From NCBI GenBank assembly GCA_018114805.1, contig CP073042.1:3410001-3474000 (forward strand): 64,000 nt of DNA, in the 5' to 3' direction. Within the stretch, counting starts at the first letter, position 1, and every line of letters begins with the position of its first letter. Source of the DNA: Candidatus Streptomyces philanthi (GTDB lineage: Bacteria; Actinomycetota; Actinomycetes; Streptomycetales; Streptomycetaceae). Under the pieces are notes generated by a model, which was given only the letters and a program-made list of their open reading frames with translations, did no database searches and was not told where the DNA came from. A program made the translations under genes and the position numbers. This document shows, one piece after another, positions 1-11,491 of the stretch.

Positions 1-134
1 TGGATTCACCGGCGGTGGTCGAGCGATGCCTGGTGTCCTACGATCTCGCCCTGGGCGACGCCTTGTCGCACCGCGAATCGCTGAAGTTTCTCAAGGGAGT
101 TGAAGAGGAGTATGAGCATGCCGCAACACGGTAA
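1..134 (+). CDS. 3' end of a DUF5753 (XRE-associated) regulator, cut by the window edge
   Basis: Reading from base 3 gives the last 43 residues of a DUF5753 protein (start DSPAVVERCLVSYDLALG, end EYEHAATR) and a TAA stop at 132-134. A second copy of the same end lies at 1891-2021. In Streptomyces, DUF5753 forms the C-terminal part of helix-turn-helix regulators that are usually followed by a DUF397 gene, as here. The N-terminal DNA-binding part lies outside the window. Confidence 0.75.
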   Translation, partial: DSPAVVERCLVSYDLALGDALSHRESLKFLKGVEEEYEHAATR

Positions 135-342
135 GAGCATTCCCGACGCGTCGAACCTGGGCGCCTGGCGGAAGTCGAGCTACAGCGGCGCCAGCAACGG
201 AGATTGCCTGGAGGTCAGCGAGGCTCACCCGGCCCTGGTCCCCGTCCGCGACAGCAAGGATCCGCAGGGTCCGGCACTGGTCTTCGACACGGCGGCTTGG
301 TCGGCGTTCGTTGGGGCTGTGCGTGACGGCGAGTTCGACTGA
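118..342 (+). CDS. DUF397 domain protein
   Basis: A small protein of about 74 residues covering one DUF397 domain. The family hallmarks are visible: AWRKSSYSGASNGDCLEV near the start, then VPVRDSKDPQGPAL and a C-terminal FVGAVRDGEFD. The ATG at 118 is preferred because GAGGAG at 105-110 sits 7 bases upstream; the ATG at 112 is too close to that site. The gene overlaps the end of the DUF5753 gene by 17 bases, which suggests translational coupling. DUF397 proteins pair with XRE/DUF5753 regulators (the BldB/WhiJ-like families) and have no known enzymatic role. A paralogue lies at 2008-2229. Confidence 0.85.
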   Translation: MPQHGKSIPDASNLGAWRKSSYSGASNGDCLEVSEAHPALVPVRDSKDPQGPALVFDTAAWSAFVGAVRDGEFD

Positions 343-369
343 CCCGTACGAACGAATGGGGTCCCGCGC

Positions 370-1542
370 TTGAACTGGCAACTGCTCGCCCAGCAGTTGG
401 CGGCCAACATCGCCGACCCCACCTCGCGCTGGCGCGAACCACTCGCGGTCACGCCCCGGCACATTCTCGTGCCGCGCTGGTGGGAGTGGCAGGGCGGGCA
501 GTGGTCCCTGCGTGATGGCCAGGCGGACGAGTCCGCCTGGCTGCGTGCTGCCTACGCGGATGACAGCTTGGTCACCCGAGTCGGCGGGGCGCACGCCGAC
601 GCCACCAGCCCCGACGATCACCCCTCCGGCCGCCCCACCTCGTCCAGCACGCTGCCCACCTTCGTCGCCCGGATGCTGCGCCACGGCCTCCTGTACGACG
701 GTGCCGACGTGGGCCTGATCGGCACCGGTACCGGAACGAGTACCGCTCTCGTCGCCCGTCGGTTCGGGTCGGACCGGGTGACGTCGATAGATGTGGACCC
801 GCACCTGACCGAAGCCGCGACGCGGCGGCTCGACTCGATCGGGCTGGCGCCCAAGGTGGTCACCTGTGACGCCACCGGCCCGTTGCCCGGCACCTTCGAC
901 CGCATCGTGTCGCTGGTGGCCCTCCCCAACCTCGCGAGCGCGGTGGCCGCGCTGCGGCCGGGCGGGCGGTTCGTGACCACCCTCGCCCGTATGAACGTGA
1001 TCGTCAAGGCTGACAAGGAGCCGGACGGTAGCGCGCGAGGGCAGGTCGAGTGGGATCGTGCCGGGTTCATGGTCACCCGATCGGGAGCGGACTACCCGGA
1101 GAGCCTGGCGGCGCTTTCGGATGAGGCACGTGCCCAGGAAGGTTAGGAGGTCACCACCGGCCGGTATCCGGTGGTGAACGTGACCGAGTCGTGGGAGTTG
1201 CAAGCCGTGCTCCAACTCGCCGTTCCTGGCGTGACCTCGTACTACGACGGGAGCGACAAACAGCGCACCGCCTGGCTGGTCCACCCTGACGGCTCCTGTG
1301 CCCGCGCCTCGGCGACCTGGATCGACCCACCCGAGGTGCATCAGGGTGGCCCACAGCGCCTCTGGACGAGGCTCGAACGCATCCGTGACCGACTCAATGC
1401 GGAAGGCAACCTCCCCCTCTACGGCAGCCGCGTCCACATCACCCCCGACGGGGTCGTCCACTTCGCCCGGGGCGCGTGGAGGGCGTCGTACGGGGACCCC
1501 GCACCGGAAGCCGCACCCCACGCCCCTGACATGCCTGGCTGA
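370..1542 (+). pseudogene. SAM-dependent methyltransferase (protein-L-isoaspartate MTase-like), interrupted by in-frame TAG
   Basis: The first 258 codons, from a TTG at 370, encode a methyltransferase fold with a glycine-rich SAM motif VGLIGTGTGTSTALVARRFG, an acidic residue after strand 2 (SIDVDPHL), and PGGRFVTTLAR. The frame stops at TAG 1144-1146 and then continues without a shift through GRYPVVNVTESWELQAVLQL to TGA at 1540-1542. The downstream part matches the usual C-terminal region of this Streptomyces family (HPDGS...RASATW, LYGSRVHITPDGVVHFARG). The whole unit is therefore one gene of about 390 codons carrying one nonsense codon. It may be truncated, read through, or miscalled at one base. 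The substrate is unknown. Confidence 0.7.
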
Positions 1543-1625
1543 TCTCTGGGCCCCCGTAGTCGCGCCGGCGAACTCCTTGATCGGAGCGCCGGCATCGCTC
1601 GACATGAAGTACGCAGCCGAATCAG

Positions 1626-2021
1626 GTGGTGGAGCCGGGTAGTGCGCTGTCGTTGCGTGCGGTCATGCCTCGACAGAGACGGTGCTGCGACGGGCTATCG
1701 GTGGGCCGTCCGTCATGGGCTGCTCAACTGCGACACATCTGCGAACTGGGCGAACGACAGCGCATTCGTGTGCATGTGCTGCCTTTCAGCGTCGGCGCAC
1801 ACCCCTTGCTTGAGGGGCCTCTGACGCTGGTGCGGTTTGAGTACATGGCGCCGCTGGCCTATGTAGAGGGGCTCAGCACCGGCACGGTGCTGGATTCGCC
1901 TACGGTCGTCGAGCAGTGGCTCGTGTCCTACGATCTAGCTCTAGGCGACGCCCTGTCGCATCACGAATCCCTCATGTTTCTCAAGGGAGTTGAAGAGCAG
2001 TATGAGCATGCAGCGCGGTAA
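1626..2021 (+). pseudogene. DUF5753 regulator remnant lacking its HTH domain
   Basis: The C-terminal part of a DUF5753 protein is clear: AAQLRHICELGERQRIRVHV, LPFSVGAHPLLEGPLTL, then DSPTVVEQWLVSYDLALG. Upstream, the expected segment ILRRAIGGPSVMAAQLRH is split between two frames by one extra base near 1722. No helix-turn-helix region or start is visible before 1560, where the methyltransferase gene ends. The gene is therefore truncated at its 5' side and frameshifted. It precedes a DUF397 gene exactly as the copy at the window start does. Confidence 0.65.
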
Positions 2022-2229
2022 GGGCATTCTCGACGCATCGGCCCTGGAAGGTTGGCGCAAGTCGAGCTACAGCGGTGGAAGCAATGGAGATTGCCTGGAG
2101 GTCAGCACGGTTTACCCGGGTGCCGTCCCCGTCCGGGACAGCAAGGATCCGCAGGGTCCGGCACTGGTCTTCGACACGGTGGCTTGGTCGGCGTTCGTCG
2201 GGGCTGTGCGGCGGGGAGAGTTCCTGTAA
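1891..2229 (+). repeat. Direct repeat of 1-342 (DUF5753 end plus DUF397)
   Basis: Bases 1891-2229 and 1-342 can be aligned along their whole length with only substitutions and a three-base gap near the DUF397 start. The two copies flank the methyltransferase gene, so the segment 343-1890 lies between direct repeats and could be lost or amplified by recombination. Confidence 0.75.
2008..2229 (+). CDS. DUF397 domain protein, second copy
   Basis: About 73 residues, closely similar to the protein at 118-342: GWRKSSYSGGSNGDCLEV, VPVRDSKDPQGPALVFDT and FVGAVRRGEFL. The GAGGAG site of the first copy reads GAGCAG here, so the start is less certain; ATG 2008 is chosen by alignment and ATG 2002 is the alternative. 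It overlaps the DUF5753 remnant upstream. With that regulator broken, this protein may have lost its partner. Confidence 0.8.
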   Translation: MQRGKGILDASALEGWRKSSYSGGSNGDCLEVSTVYPGAVPVRDSKDPQGPALVFDTVAWSAFVGAVRRGEFL

Positions 2230-2404
2230 CCTGGTCGGCGCGCGGCAGTCCCGCCTGTGACGTGGCGGAGTTCCTGGTACGACTGCCATAGGTGTGCCAC
2301 CGGCCTGAACGCATCAGTTCGTACCGGCACCCACCAGGAGGTCGCGCAGGATGGCGGCGGTTGTATGTTCGTGTTGCGGACGGTGCAGTCAGCAGCCTCC
2401 TCGT

Positions 2405-4042
2405 TCACCTGACGGGTTCGAGCAGGTCGACCGTGGTCAGGCCGGTCTCGCCGTGGACGAGCTGGAGAGCGAATTCGGCGCGAGCGGCCAGGTCGAGGGG
2501 GTCGAGGTTTTCGGTGTAGGAGGCGTGGACGATGCGGTCTAGGCCGGCACCGAGGAGTGGGGCGGCGATGCGGACGGCAGCTTCGAGGGCGACGCTGTGG
2601 GTGGCTTCGCCGTGCAGAATGATGTTGCGGGTCCGGTAGAGGCGGCGCATGGCGATGCGGAACGCCTTGGTGACGTCGTTGAGCTGGGATCGGGGGTTGG
2701 CGAGGAGAGCGACCATGCGCTGGGCGGCGGCTTGATCGCTGTAGCCGGTGGGTTTGGTCAGCGCCAGGACCTCAGCTCCGGTGGCTTCGATAGCGCTGAC
2801 GACCAGGCGGGCGGCTTCCCTGTTCGTGGTGCAGGCGGCAACAGCGCGGGAGAGGTCGTCGGGTTCGCTCGGGCTGTGGCGGTGGGCCAGGGTGGTGAGT
2901 TCGGCACGGGGCCAAGAGCAGGCGATGATGGTGGCCATCCGGTCGGCGGCGATTGCCTTGCCGGAGCGCTCCCCATCACCCTTCGGATCGTCGGCGTGGA
3001 CGAGGAGGGACTCGACGGCGGCCCAGCCGCCGGCGACTGCGGGGGCGAGCGCTCCGCGGTTGACCGCAGCGGCGAGCTCGAGAGCGTCATCGATGCGGCC
3101 GCGTCGGCTGTCGACCTTGTACAGGTGTCCCTCATGCGCGAGGGACAGGACGTCGGCGCCCCGGGCAGGAGGGGCCAGCGGTACCGGCCGGGGATGACCG
3201 GCGACCCAGATGTGGGGCACCGGGACGACGCCGCCGCGTTGGCGACGCAGGTAGTGGGATCGAGCGACCATCCGGTCCAGCAGCTGGCGTGCCTGCTCGG
3301 CCGCGCCGTACGGGTCGAGCCGGTAGACGAAGCCGCCGCCGGTGCGGATACCGGCCGGGTCGTGGCCGTTGTCCTTGAGCCTGGTGATGACCTCGCCCTT
3401 GGAGCGCCAGTGGTCGAGCGGTTCCGCCAGCTCACGGCGGCCCGGTACCTTCTCCAGCGCGACCAGCACCTCGTGCGGCCGGGCGCTCGTACGGGCGAGC
3501 TCCGCGGCGGCCTCCGCGATCTCCACGCCGGTGGCCCGATCGCGGTCGAGCCTCCTGGCCCAGACCTTCAGGCGGCTGGCGCTGAAGCCAAGATCGAGAA
3601 GGTGCGCGGCCACGGTCCGGGAGAAGCGCTCAGGCTTGACCCGCTTGTCCTCCTCAACCTTCAGAGCACTCGCCCAACGGTTCAGATACCCGACGCGGAC
3701 ATGACCGATGATCTCCTTCAGCCGCCGCCGCTCCGGGCTGGGATCCACGAGCGAATTCTGGAGCAGCAGGTTGATCTCCCTGCGGAGCTCCCGCTCACCC
3801 AGTCCCTGATCAGGCCCGATCAGTGCCCGGAGCTCGTTGCGCTGCCAGTCGCACGCCGAAGACGCAAGCACGTTGTGGGCCTGCCAGTGGCCGGCCTCAC
3901 ATAGCTCCTCCAGGGCCAGCACAGACCCGATGTCCCAGAGCCGGCGCGGCCACGGCGTTCCCTCGTCGGTGAAGAAGTCCGCCATCCGTGCCAGGACGCG
4001 GCGCGCGTACGGGTCGGGGTCCGGGGCTGCGGAAGTGACCAT
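2405..4042 (-). CDS. HEPN-domain protein (candidate abortive-infection RNase)
   Basis: An intact protein of about 545 residues. Its C-terminal part contains RRLYRTRNIILHGEATHS. The R-N-x3-H arrangement (RNIILH) is the catalytic signature of HEPN ribonucleases, which act in abortive infection and toxin systems. The first 350 residues are mostly helical and charged and match no domain I recognise. ATG 4042 is chosen; GTG 4045 directly precedes it. The gene is transcribed alone and has an 18-bp dyad about 50 bases upstream of its start (4094-4111). No antitoxin-sized partner is adjacent. Function is inferred from the motif only; an Apea-like HEPN protein with a non-defence role is the alternative. 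Confidence 0.6.
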   Translation of the reverse strand: MVTSAAPDPDPYARRVLARMADFFTDEGTPWPRRLWDIGSVLALEELCEAGHWQAHNVLASSACDWQRNELRALIGPDQGLGERELRREINLLLQNSLVDPSPERRRLKEIIGHVRVGYLNRWASALKVEEDKRVKPERFSRTVAAHLLDLGFSASRLKVWARRLDRDRATGVEIAEAAAELARTSARPHEVLVALEKVPGRRELAEPLDHWRSKGEVITRLKDNGHDPAGIRTGGGFVYRLDPYGAAEQARQLLDRMVARSHYLRRQRGGVVPVPHIWVAGHPRPVPLAPPARGADVLSLAHEGHLYKVDSRRGRIDDALELAAAVNRGALAPAVAGGWAAVESLLVHADDPKGDGERSGKAIAADRMATIIACSWPRAELTTLAHRHSPSEPDDLSRAVAACTTNREAARLVVSAIEATGAEVLALTKPTGYSDQAAAQRMVALLANPRSQLNDVTKAFRIAMRRLYRTRNIILHGEATHSVALEAAVRIAAPLLGAGLDRIVHASYTENLDPLDLAARAEFALQLVHGETGLTTVDLLEPVR

Positions 4043-4093
4043 CACCGCACCCTATCGACGTGGCCGCTGGCTGGTAGCCAGCTCGTGGGCACC

Positions 4094-4111
4094 GTGCTAG
4101 ATTGGTAGCAC
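4094..4111. promoter_or_regulatory. Dyad operator candidate upstream of the HEPN gene
   Basis: GTGCTA-GATTGG-TAGCAC is a perfect 6-bp inverted repeat with a 6-bp spacer. It lies in a locally AT-richer stretch about 50 bases upstream of the HEPN gene start at 4042, where a repressor site would be expected. No regulator gene is obvious next to it. Confidence 0.4.
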
Positions 4112-4154
4112 ACTTAAAGTGGCACTCGCTTAGGCTACTGCTCCTCTTTTCTTT

Positions 4155-4190
4155 GGCCTGCACGCCACATCGTGGTGTGCAGGCCATTTT
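4155..4190 (+). terminator. Rho-independent-type terminator
   Basis: GGCCTGCACGCCAC (4155-4168) pairs with GTGGTGTGCAGGCC (4172-4185) over 14 bp with one non-canonical pair, a three-base loop and an ATTTT tail. It separates the HEPN promoter region from the cupin gene. A short untranslated transcript reading rightward from about 4095 could end here; no gene is visible in it. Confidence 0.6.
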
Positions 4191-4249
4191 GCTGACCTGC
4201 CCCGCCCCGCCCCCGTACGCTGGCCCCGACCATCAGTGGGGGGCCGTAT

Positions 4250-4805
4250 ATGACCAGCGACAGCAGCTCCGACATGTCCGACACCCCAGGCACCCCACCC
4301 CGTCCCGCCGGCGCGAGCCGACGGCCCACCCCAGCCCAACTCGTCGCCCACTACGGCCTGGAGCCGATTCCGCGTGAGGGCGGGCGGTACCTGCAGACGT
4401 GGGCCGGGGCGGAGTGGGACGACGGGCGGCCGGAGGGGACGGGCCATCGTCGTGTTGCTGACCGACGACGCCGACGGGTACTCCGCCATGCACCGGCTCG
4501 GCTCTGACGAGACCTGGCACTTCTACCTCGGTGACCCGATCGAGCTGCTGCTCCTGGCGCCCGACGGGTCGGACCGTACGGTGGTGCTCGGGCCCGGCGT
4601 GCTGGGTGGGCAGCAGGTGCAGTTCACTGTGCCCGCCGGCACCTGGATGGGCGGGGCCGTCGCGGGTGGCGGGGCGTGGGCGTTGCTCGGGTGCACCATG
4701 GCGCCCGGGTTCACGGACGACACGTACGAGCACGGCGACGTCGACGACCTCGCCGCCCGCTACCCGCGCGTGGCGGAGCGGGTGCGTGCGTTGTGCCTGC
4801 CGTGA
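4250..4805 (+). pseudogene. Cupin_5/DUF985-type cupin protein, one frameshift
   Basis: The N-terminal part starts at ATG 4250 and reads LVAHYGLEPIPREGGRYLQT, typical of DUF985 cupins. Near 4438 the frame changes by one base in a GGAGGGGAC run. The second frame then continues with IVVLLTDDADGYSAMHRLGS, ETWHFYLGDPIELLLL, and PGFTDDTYEHGDVDDLAARY. Joined, the protein has about 184 residues, normal for the family. DUF985 proteins are small sugar-epimerase-like cupins of unknown substrate. A one-base sequence error is as likely as true inactivation. Confidence 0.7.
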
Positions 4806-4895
4806 GGTGGGGCACGTGTGGCGGGGACGTCGACTGAGACGCGGGGGGACCGAGGAGGATCGTGCCCCTGTGAGCGGACCGAGAGGCGTACCGAC

Positions 4896-5682
4896 GTGAA
4901 CCAATCCAGCACACACGCCACCCGCCTGCCCGATCTCAGCGGACAGGTGGCGCTGGTCACCGGGGCCGGTGGGTGGATCGGGCAGGGAATCGCGCGGCGG
5001 TTCGCGGCGGCGGGCGCGGCCGTGGTCGCGCACTACCGGAGCAGCTAGGAGGCCGCCCGCGCGCTGGTGGCGGAGATCGACGACGCGGGTGGGGCCGCAC
5101 TGGCGCTGGGTGCCGACCTCGCCGACGAGGCGGAGTGCCACCGGCTGGTGCGCGAGGCCGCCGCCTGGCGTGGGGGCCGGCTGACCGCGCTGGTCAACAA
5201 CGCCGGCGTGCAGCCCGTACAGTCGCTGCCCGGCATGACGCTCGCCGACTAGTCCGCCGTCGTGGACACCAACCTGTGTGCCACCTTCGCCTGCACCCAG
5301 GCCGCGGCCGAGGCCATGCGCGCGGGCGGCGGCACGGTCACGCACATCGCCTCCATCGAGGCGAGCCAGCCCGCGCCCGGTCACGCGCACTACAAGCCGC
5401 CAAGGCCGCCGTCGCGATGCACGCGCGGTCGGCGGCGCTGGAGTACGGGCCGTACGGGATCCGGGTCAACTCCGTCTCGCCGGGACTCATCGGGTGCCTG
5501 GGACTCGCCGACGCCTGGCCCGACGGCGTGCGCCGCTGGGAGGCCGCCGTGCCGGCCGGGCGGCTGGGGCGGGCGGAGGACGTCGGCGACGCGTGCGTGT
5601 TCCTCGCCTCGCCCATGGCCTCGTTCGTCACCGGGCACGACCTGGTGGTGGACGGGGTGTGTCGGCGCGGCCGACCTGGTGA
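4896..5682 (+). pseudogene. Short-chain dehydrogenase/reductase with two ambers and two frameshifts
   Basis: From GTG 4896 the SDR cofactor motif is present (LVTGAGGWIGQGIARRF; a Gly-rich TGxxxGxG loop). The frame is interrupted by TAG 5046 (after HYRSS) and TAG 5250 (after MTLAD, where Trp is usual), then a one-base loss near 5396 and another shift near 5655. Later segments still match the family: LVNNAGVQP, AAKAAVAMHARSAALEYGPY and IRVNSVSPGLIG. The YxxxK catalytic pair falls at the 5396 lesion (HAHY...AAKAA). Four lesions in 790 bases make a true pseudogene plausible. Joined length is about 261 residues. Confidence 0.7.
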
Positions 5683-5752
5683 GGTTCGCGCGGTAACCCC
5701 GGCTCCCCGCGTCCCGGCCCCCGTGCGGTCATCGGCGGCTGAGGCGCGCGCC

Positions 5753-8138
<2,386 letters not shown>

Positions 8139-8676
8139 GGCGGATCTCCTCTTCTTGCCGGGCTCGGCAGCTCGGCGGCGCGGTGACGCGCTGACGCGAC
8201 GGACACGGCGGTGCGGTGGCACGGCGGCGCGGCGAGCACGACGGCGTGCCGGCAGCACGGCGCGCGGGCGCCGGGCACGGCGGGACGAAAAAGCGGGACG
8301 GTGCGCAGACATTACCTCCTCCGGGAAGTACTTCGCGCGTTTTTCCCGCTCGGTCAGTTGCCGGCGAGATAGCCGTTTTCGTCTACCGGAACACACGCTC
8401 TCGCCTGTCGGAATTAAGGCCCTGAATTCCGCTATGCGGACTGTGAATGACCTCGATGTGGTGGAGGAATTGGCCGAGTCGCTCGCTGGCCGGCGAGCCG
8501 CGAACCGCTAGCGTGGGCAACCCCGTTGAACGGCTCTTACGCCGAGCCGGCCGCGGTTAGTCGCGGGTTACGGCGCGGAATTCCGTACCGGCGGCAAAGG
8601 GGAACCGACTGACGAGAGTGCGGAACGGAACCGCCCACCGGCCGGCGGGCGCGGCGACCGAGAGGACATGTGGACC
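8139..8676. other. Divergent promoter region between the UvrA-like and VOC genes
   Basis: About 540 bases without a convincing gene, apart from the possible Arg-rich leader frame at 8139-8312 on the minus strand. The stretch around 8330-8480 is less GC-rich than its surroundings, consistent with promoters firing both ways. No clear operator was found. Confidence 0.5.
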
Positions 8677-9474
8677 ATGACCACCTTCGCGACAGGAACA
8701 CCGTGTTGGGCCGACGCGATGTTCACCGATTTCGAGGTCGCCAAGACGTTTTACGGCGACGTGCTCGGCTGGACCTTCGGCGAGAGTTCGACGGAGTACG
8801 GCGACTACACGCAGGCGTACGCGGACGGCAAGGCGGTGGCCGCCGTCGTGCTGCCCATGCCGGGCGCGGAGGAGCGGTCCGCGTGGTGCCTGTACTTCGC
8901 GTCGGACGACGCGGCGGCGACCGCCGAGGCGATCTGGGCGGCCGGCGGCGAGGTGGTGATGGGGCCGATGCGGGTCAGCGAGTTCGGGACGATGGTGATC
9001 GCCCGCGACCCGGGCGGGGTCGCCTTCGGCGTCTGGGAGGCCGGCCAGCACAAGGGGTTCGAGAAGGTCGCCGAGCCCGGCGCGTACTGCTGGGCCGAGG
9101 TGTACACGCGCCAGCCACGGCAGTCCGACGCCTTCTTCGCCGCCGTCTTCCCCTACCGCGCGCAGCAGGTGGACGACGAGCAGATGGACTTCCGGGTCTT
9201 CAGCCTCGCCGAAGGGCCGGTGCTCGGCCGGATGGCGATGGGCGAGGACTTCCCGGCCGAGGTCCCCGCGCACCTCCAGGTCTACTTCGCCGTGGACGAC
9301 TGCGACGCGGCCATGGCCCGGGCGACCGCCGGTGGCGGCCGGGTGCACTTCGGCCCGATGGACACCCCGTACGGCCGGTTCGCGTCCCTCGCCGACCCGC
9401 AGGGCGCCGGCTTCGCCGTGATCGACGCGACCAGGACGGCGGGCGAGATGCCGAAGATGTCCGACGTGACGTGA
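8677..9474 (+). CDS. VOC (glyoxalase/bleomycin-resistance fold) protein, two domains
   Basis: 265 residues holding two tandem VOC domains. The first begins TTFATGTPCWADAMFTDFE and ends ARDPGGVAFGVWEAG; the second begins GAYCWAEVYTRQPRQSDAFF and ends LADPQGAGFAVID. This is the common Streptomyces two-domain form, in which each beta-alpha-beta-beta-beta module can hold a metal or ligand. ATG 8677 is chosen over ATG 8668 because GAGAGGA at 8659-8665 is better spaced for it and family members start MTTF. The frame is intact. The substrate cannot be told from sequence. Confidence 0.85.
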   Translation: MTTFATGTPCWADAMFTDFEVAKTFYGDVLGWTFGESSTEYGDYTQAYADGKAVAAVVLPMPGAEERSAWCLYFASDDAAATAEAIWAAGGEVVMGPMRVSEFGTMVIARDPGGVAFGVWEAGQHKGFEKVAEPGAYCWAEVYTRQPRQSDAFFAAVFPYRAQQVDDEQMDFRVFSLAEGPVLGRMAMGEDFPAEVPAHLQVYFAVDDCDAAMARATAGGGRVHFGPMDTPYGRFASLADPQGAGFAVIDATRTAGEMPKMSDVT

Positions 9475-9559
9475 CGTGAGGCGGGGCGGGGGTGGGGTGG
9501 GGCGTGGGGCCGGCCGCTCCGGGCGCGGCGTACGGGCCGCCGGGGCCGGGGCGGCCGGT

Positions 9560-10309
9560 GGGCAGCGCATTATCACCGCCACGGACGCGGTGAGGCCGAC
9601 GGCCACGATGATGCCGCGCAGCACGGTTGGCGACAGCTTGCGGCCGATGCGGGCGCCTATCAGGCCGCCGATCGTGGCGCCGGTGGCGACCACCGCGGCG
9701 GCGGTCCACGAGACGTCCGCGACGATGATGAAGACCACCGCGGCCACGCCGTTGACGACGGAGCCGAGCACGTTCTTCACCGCGTTCAGGCATTGCAGGT
9801 CCTCGTCCAGGAACGCGCCGAAGATGCCCATCATCAACACGCCCTGGGCCGCGCCGAAGTACCCGCCGTACACCCCGCGCCCAGCACGCCGCACCACACC
9901 GGTACGCCGCCGTCCTTGTGCCGGGGGCCACTCTTGCGGTTGCTCAGCCAGCGGTTGAGGCGCGGTTGCAGGAGGACGAGGACGCAGGCGATCAGGATGA
10001 GGGCGGGCAGCGCGGCGTCGAAGGTCGACTCGGGGAGCTTGAGCAGCAACAGGGAGCCGGTCAGCCCGCCGATGAGCGAGGCGACGGCGAACCGCAGCAC
10101 GCCCCGCGCAGCTCGCGCCGGTAGCCGTACGCGGCGCTGATCGAGCCGGGCACCAGGCCGATGTTGTTGGAGACGTTGGCCACCACGGGCGGGTAGCCGA
10201 AGGCCAACAGGGTGGGGAAGGTGACGAGGGTCCCGGAGCCGACGACCGCGTTCATGCCACCGGCCACGACGCCCGCGGCCCCGATGGCCACCGCCTCAAG
10301 CGCTTCCAC
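9560..10309 (-). pseudogene. TauE/SafE-family (TSUP) membrane permease, two frameshifts
   Basis: From GTG 10309 (GGAGGA 7 bases upstream) the first segment reads GAAGVVAGGMNAVVGSGTL and PPVVANVSNNIGLVPGS, hallmarks of TSUP anion/sulfite exporters. Near 10105 the frame changes and a few residues seem missing; the next frame holds LRFAVASLIGGLTGSLLLLK. Near 9886, within GCGGGG, one base is lost and the third frame continues YGGYFGAAQGVLM, then LNAVKNVLGSVVNGVAAVVF and GARIGRKLSPTVLRG. Joined length is about 250 residues with 7-8 membrane segments, as expected. The natural stop near 9560 is not clear. Confidence 0.7.
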
Positions 10310-10387
10310 GGATCATCCTCCGATCGCTCGCGGCGCCGGCGTGCGCCGGGGCCCGCCAGAGATCGTCATCCGTGGTGAAAGCCCACG

Positions 10388-11491
10388 TCAATCCTCGACA
10401 TCGCTTGCGGGTCCCCCAGCGCTGGCTTGGCCCAGGGCCCGGCGGAGCCGGGGATGCGGACCGGGGCGCGGGGTGGGGTCGCGGGTTCGGGAGGTGGCGG
10501 GCGCGGGTGCCGTCTCGTGTCGGCGGACGAGGGCGCGGGCGGCGGGGACGCAGTCCTGGGCGGCCTGCGCGTACTGCGCCAACTGCCGGGTCAGGCCCTC
10601 GACCTGGGCGGAGAGCTGGTCGTACTCGATCATCTCGGCCGGCGTCCACGGGCCGTCCTTGTCGCTCAGCCGCTCCGCGTGCGCCTTGGCCACCAGCGTC
10701 GCGTCGATGGCCGCGAGCGCGGCGTGCAGCCGGGCCAGCACGTCGGCGGGCGCGCCCCCGAGCAGGACGGTGAGCTGCTCGGACGTCGGCAGCGTGGGCA
10801 CCTGGTGGTCCGCCCAGCGGTTGCCCCACAGGCGGTGGCGCCGCGCGTCGGGCTGGCCGTCCTCGTACACCGTCACTGCGCCCCGCGCGTCCCGCCCGAT
10901 GCGTACGCCGCTGCGCACGGCCAGGTCGGCGACCATCTCGGACAGCCCGTCGCCGTTGTCGTGCATGTGCGCGCCGAGTTCGATGAGTTGGCGGGAGTGG
11001 TCGGAGATCTTGGGCAGGTGGGTCAGGTCCTCGTCGTCCATGGCGATCTCGGGGTTGGCGGCCACCATGCGGGCCTCGTGCGGCGCGGCGTGGCAGGCGG
11101 CGGTGACCAGGGCGACCGTCGCCGCGTCGGCCCACCAGGAGACGAAGGCGCGCGCGGTCTCCCGGTGGCCGAGGGCCGAGTGGGCCGAGAGCCTGGCCCG
11201 GGCCGAGGCGAGCGCCGAGGTCGGCGCGTACACGCTGCGGCCCGCCGCGCGGTCGCGGACCATCGTCTCCTCGTCGGCGTCGGTCAACTCTTCCATCCGC
11301 CGCTCCACCGCCTCGGCCTCGGCCAGCACCTGGCGGGCGGCCGAGCCGAGGTCGGCGAGGAGGGCGTCGACGGCGTCGGGGAAGAGCGCGCCCCGCCCGC
11401 CCGAGGCCGCGGCGGGGTGCTGGTCGTCTTGCGGAGCGGGACCTTGCACGGGAGAGCGCCTCCGGTCAGCGGAACCAGCCACCAGGTTCAC
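10388..11491 (-). CDS. Hypothetical protein, about 367 residues
   Basis: An intact frame from GTG 11491 to a stop at 10388. The N-terminal part is Pro/Ala-rich. The middle is acidic and helical (MEELTDADEETMVRDRAAGR, SEMVADLAVRSGVRIGRDAR), and the last 40 residues are basic and Pro-rich (RLRRALGQASAGGPASDVED at the end). No signal peptide, membrane segment or known domain is recognised. It lies between the TauE-type permease and the ABC-F gene on the same strand. Codon third positions are GC-rich, consistent with a real gene. Confidence 0.6.
   Translation of the reverse strand: MNLVAGSADRRRSPVQGPAPQDDQHPAAASGGRGALFPDAVDALLADLGSAARQVLAEAEAVERRMEELTDADEETMVRDRAAGRSVYAPTSALASARARLSAHSALGHRETARAFVSWWADAATVALVTAACHAAPHEARMVAANPEIAMDDEDLTHLPKISDHSRQLIELGAHMHDNGDGLSEMVADLAVRSGVRIGRDARGAVTVYEDGQPDARRHRLWGNRWADHQVPTLPTSEQLTVLLGGAPADVLARLHAALAAIDATLVAKAHAERLSDKDGPWTPAEMIEYDQLSAQVEGLTRQLAQYAQAAQDCVPAARALVRRHETAPAPATSRTRDPTPRPGPHPRLRRALGQASAGGPASDVED

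Noticed and set aside
91..1605. Long open frame on the minus strand opposite the methyltransferase
   Set aside because: Arg/Gly/Pro-rich shadow frame typical of high-GC DNA; the plus strand carries family motifs.
2597..3904. Long plus-strand frame opposite the HEPN gene
   Set aside because: Gly/Val/Asp-rich shadow of the minus-strand gene without family features.
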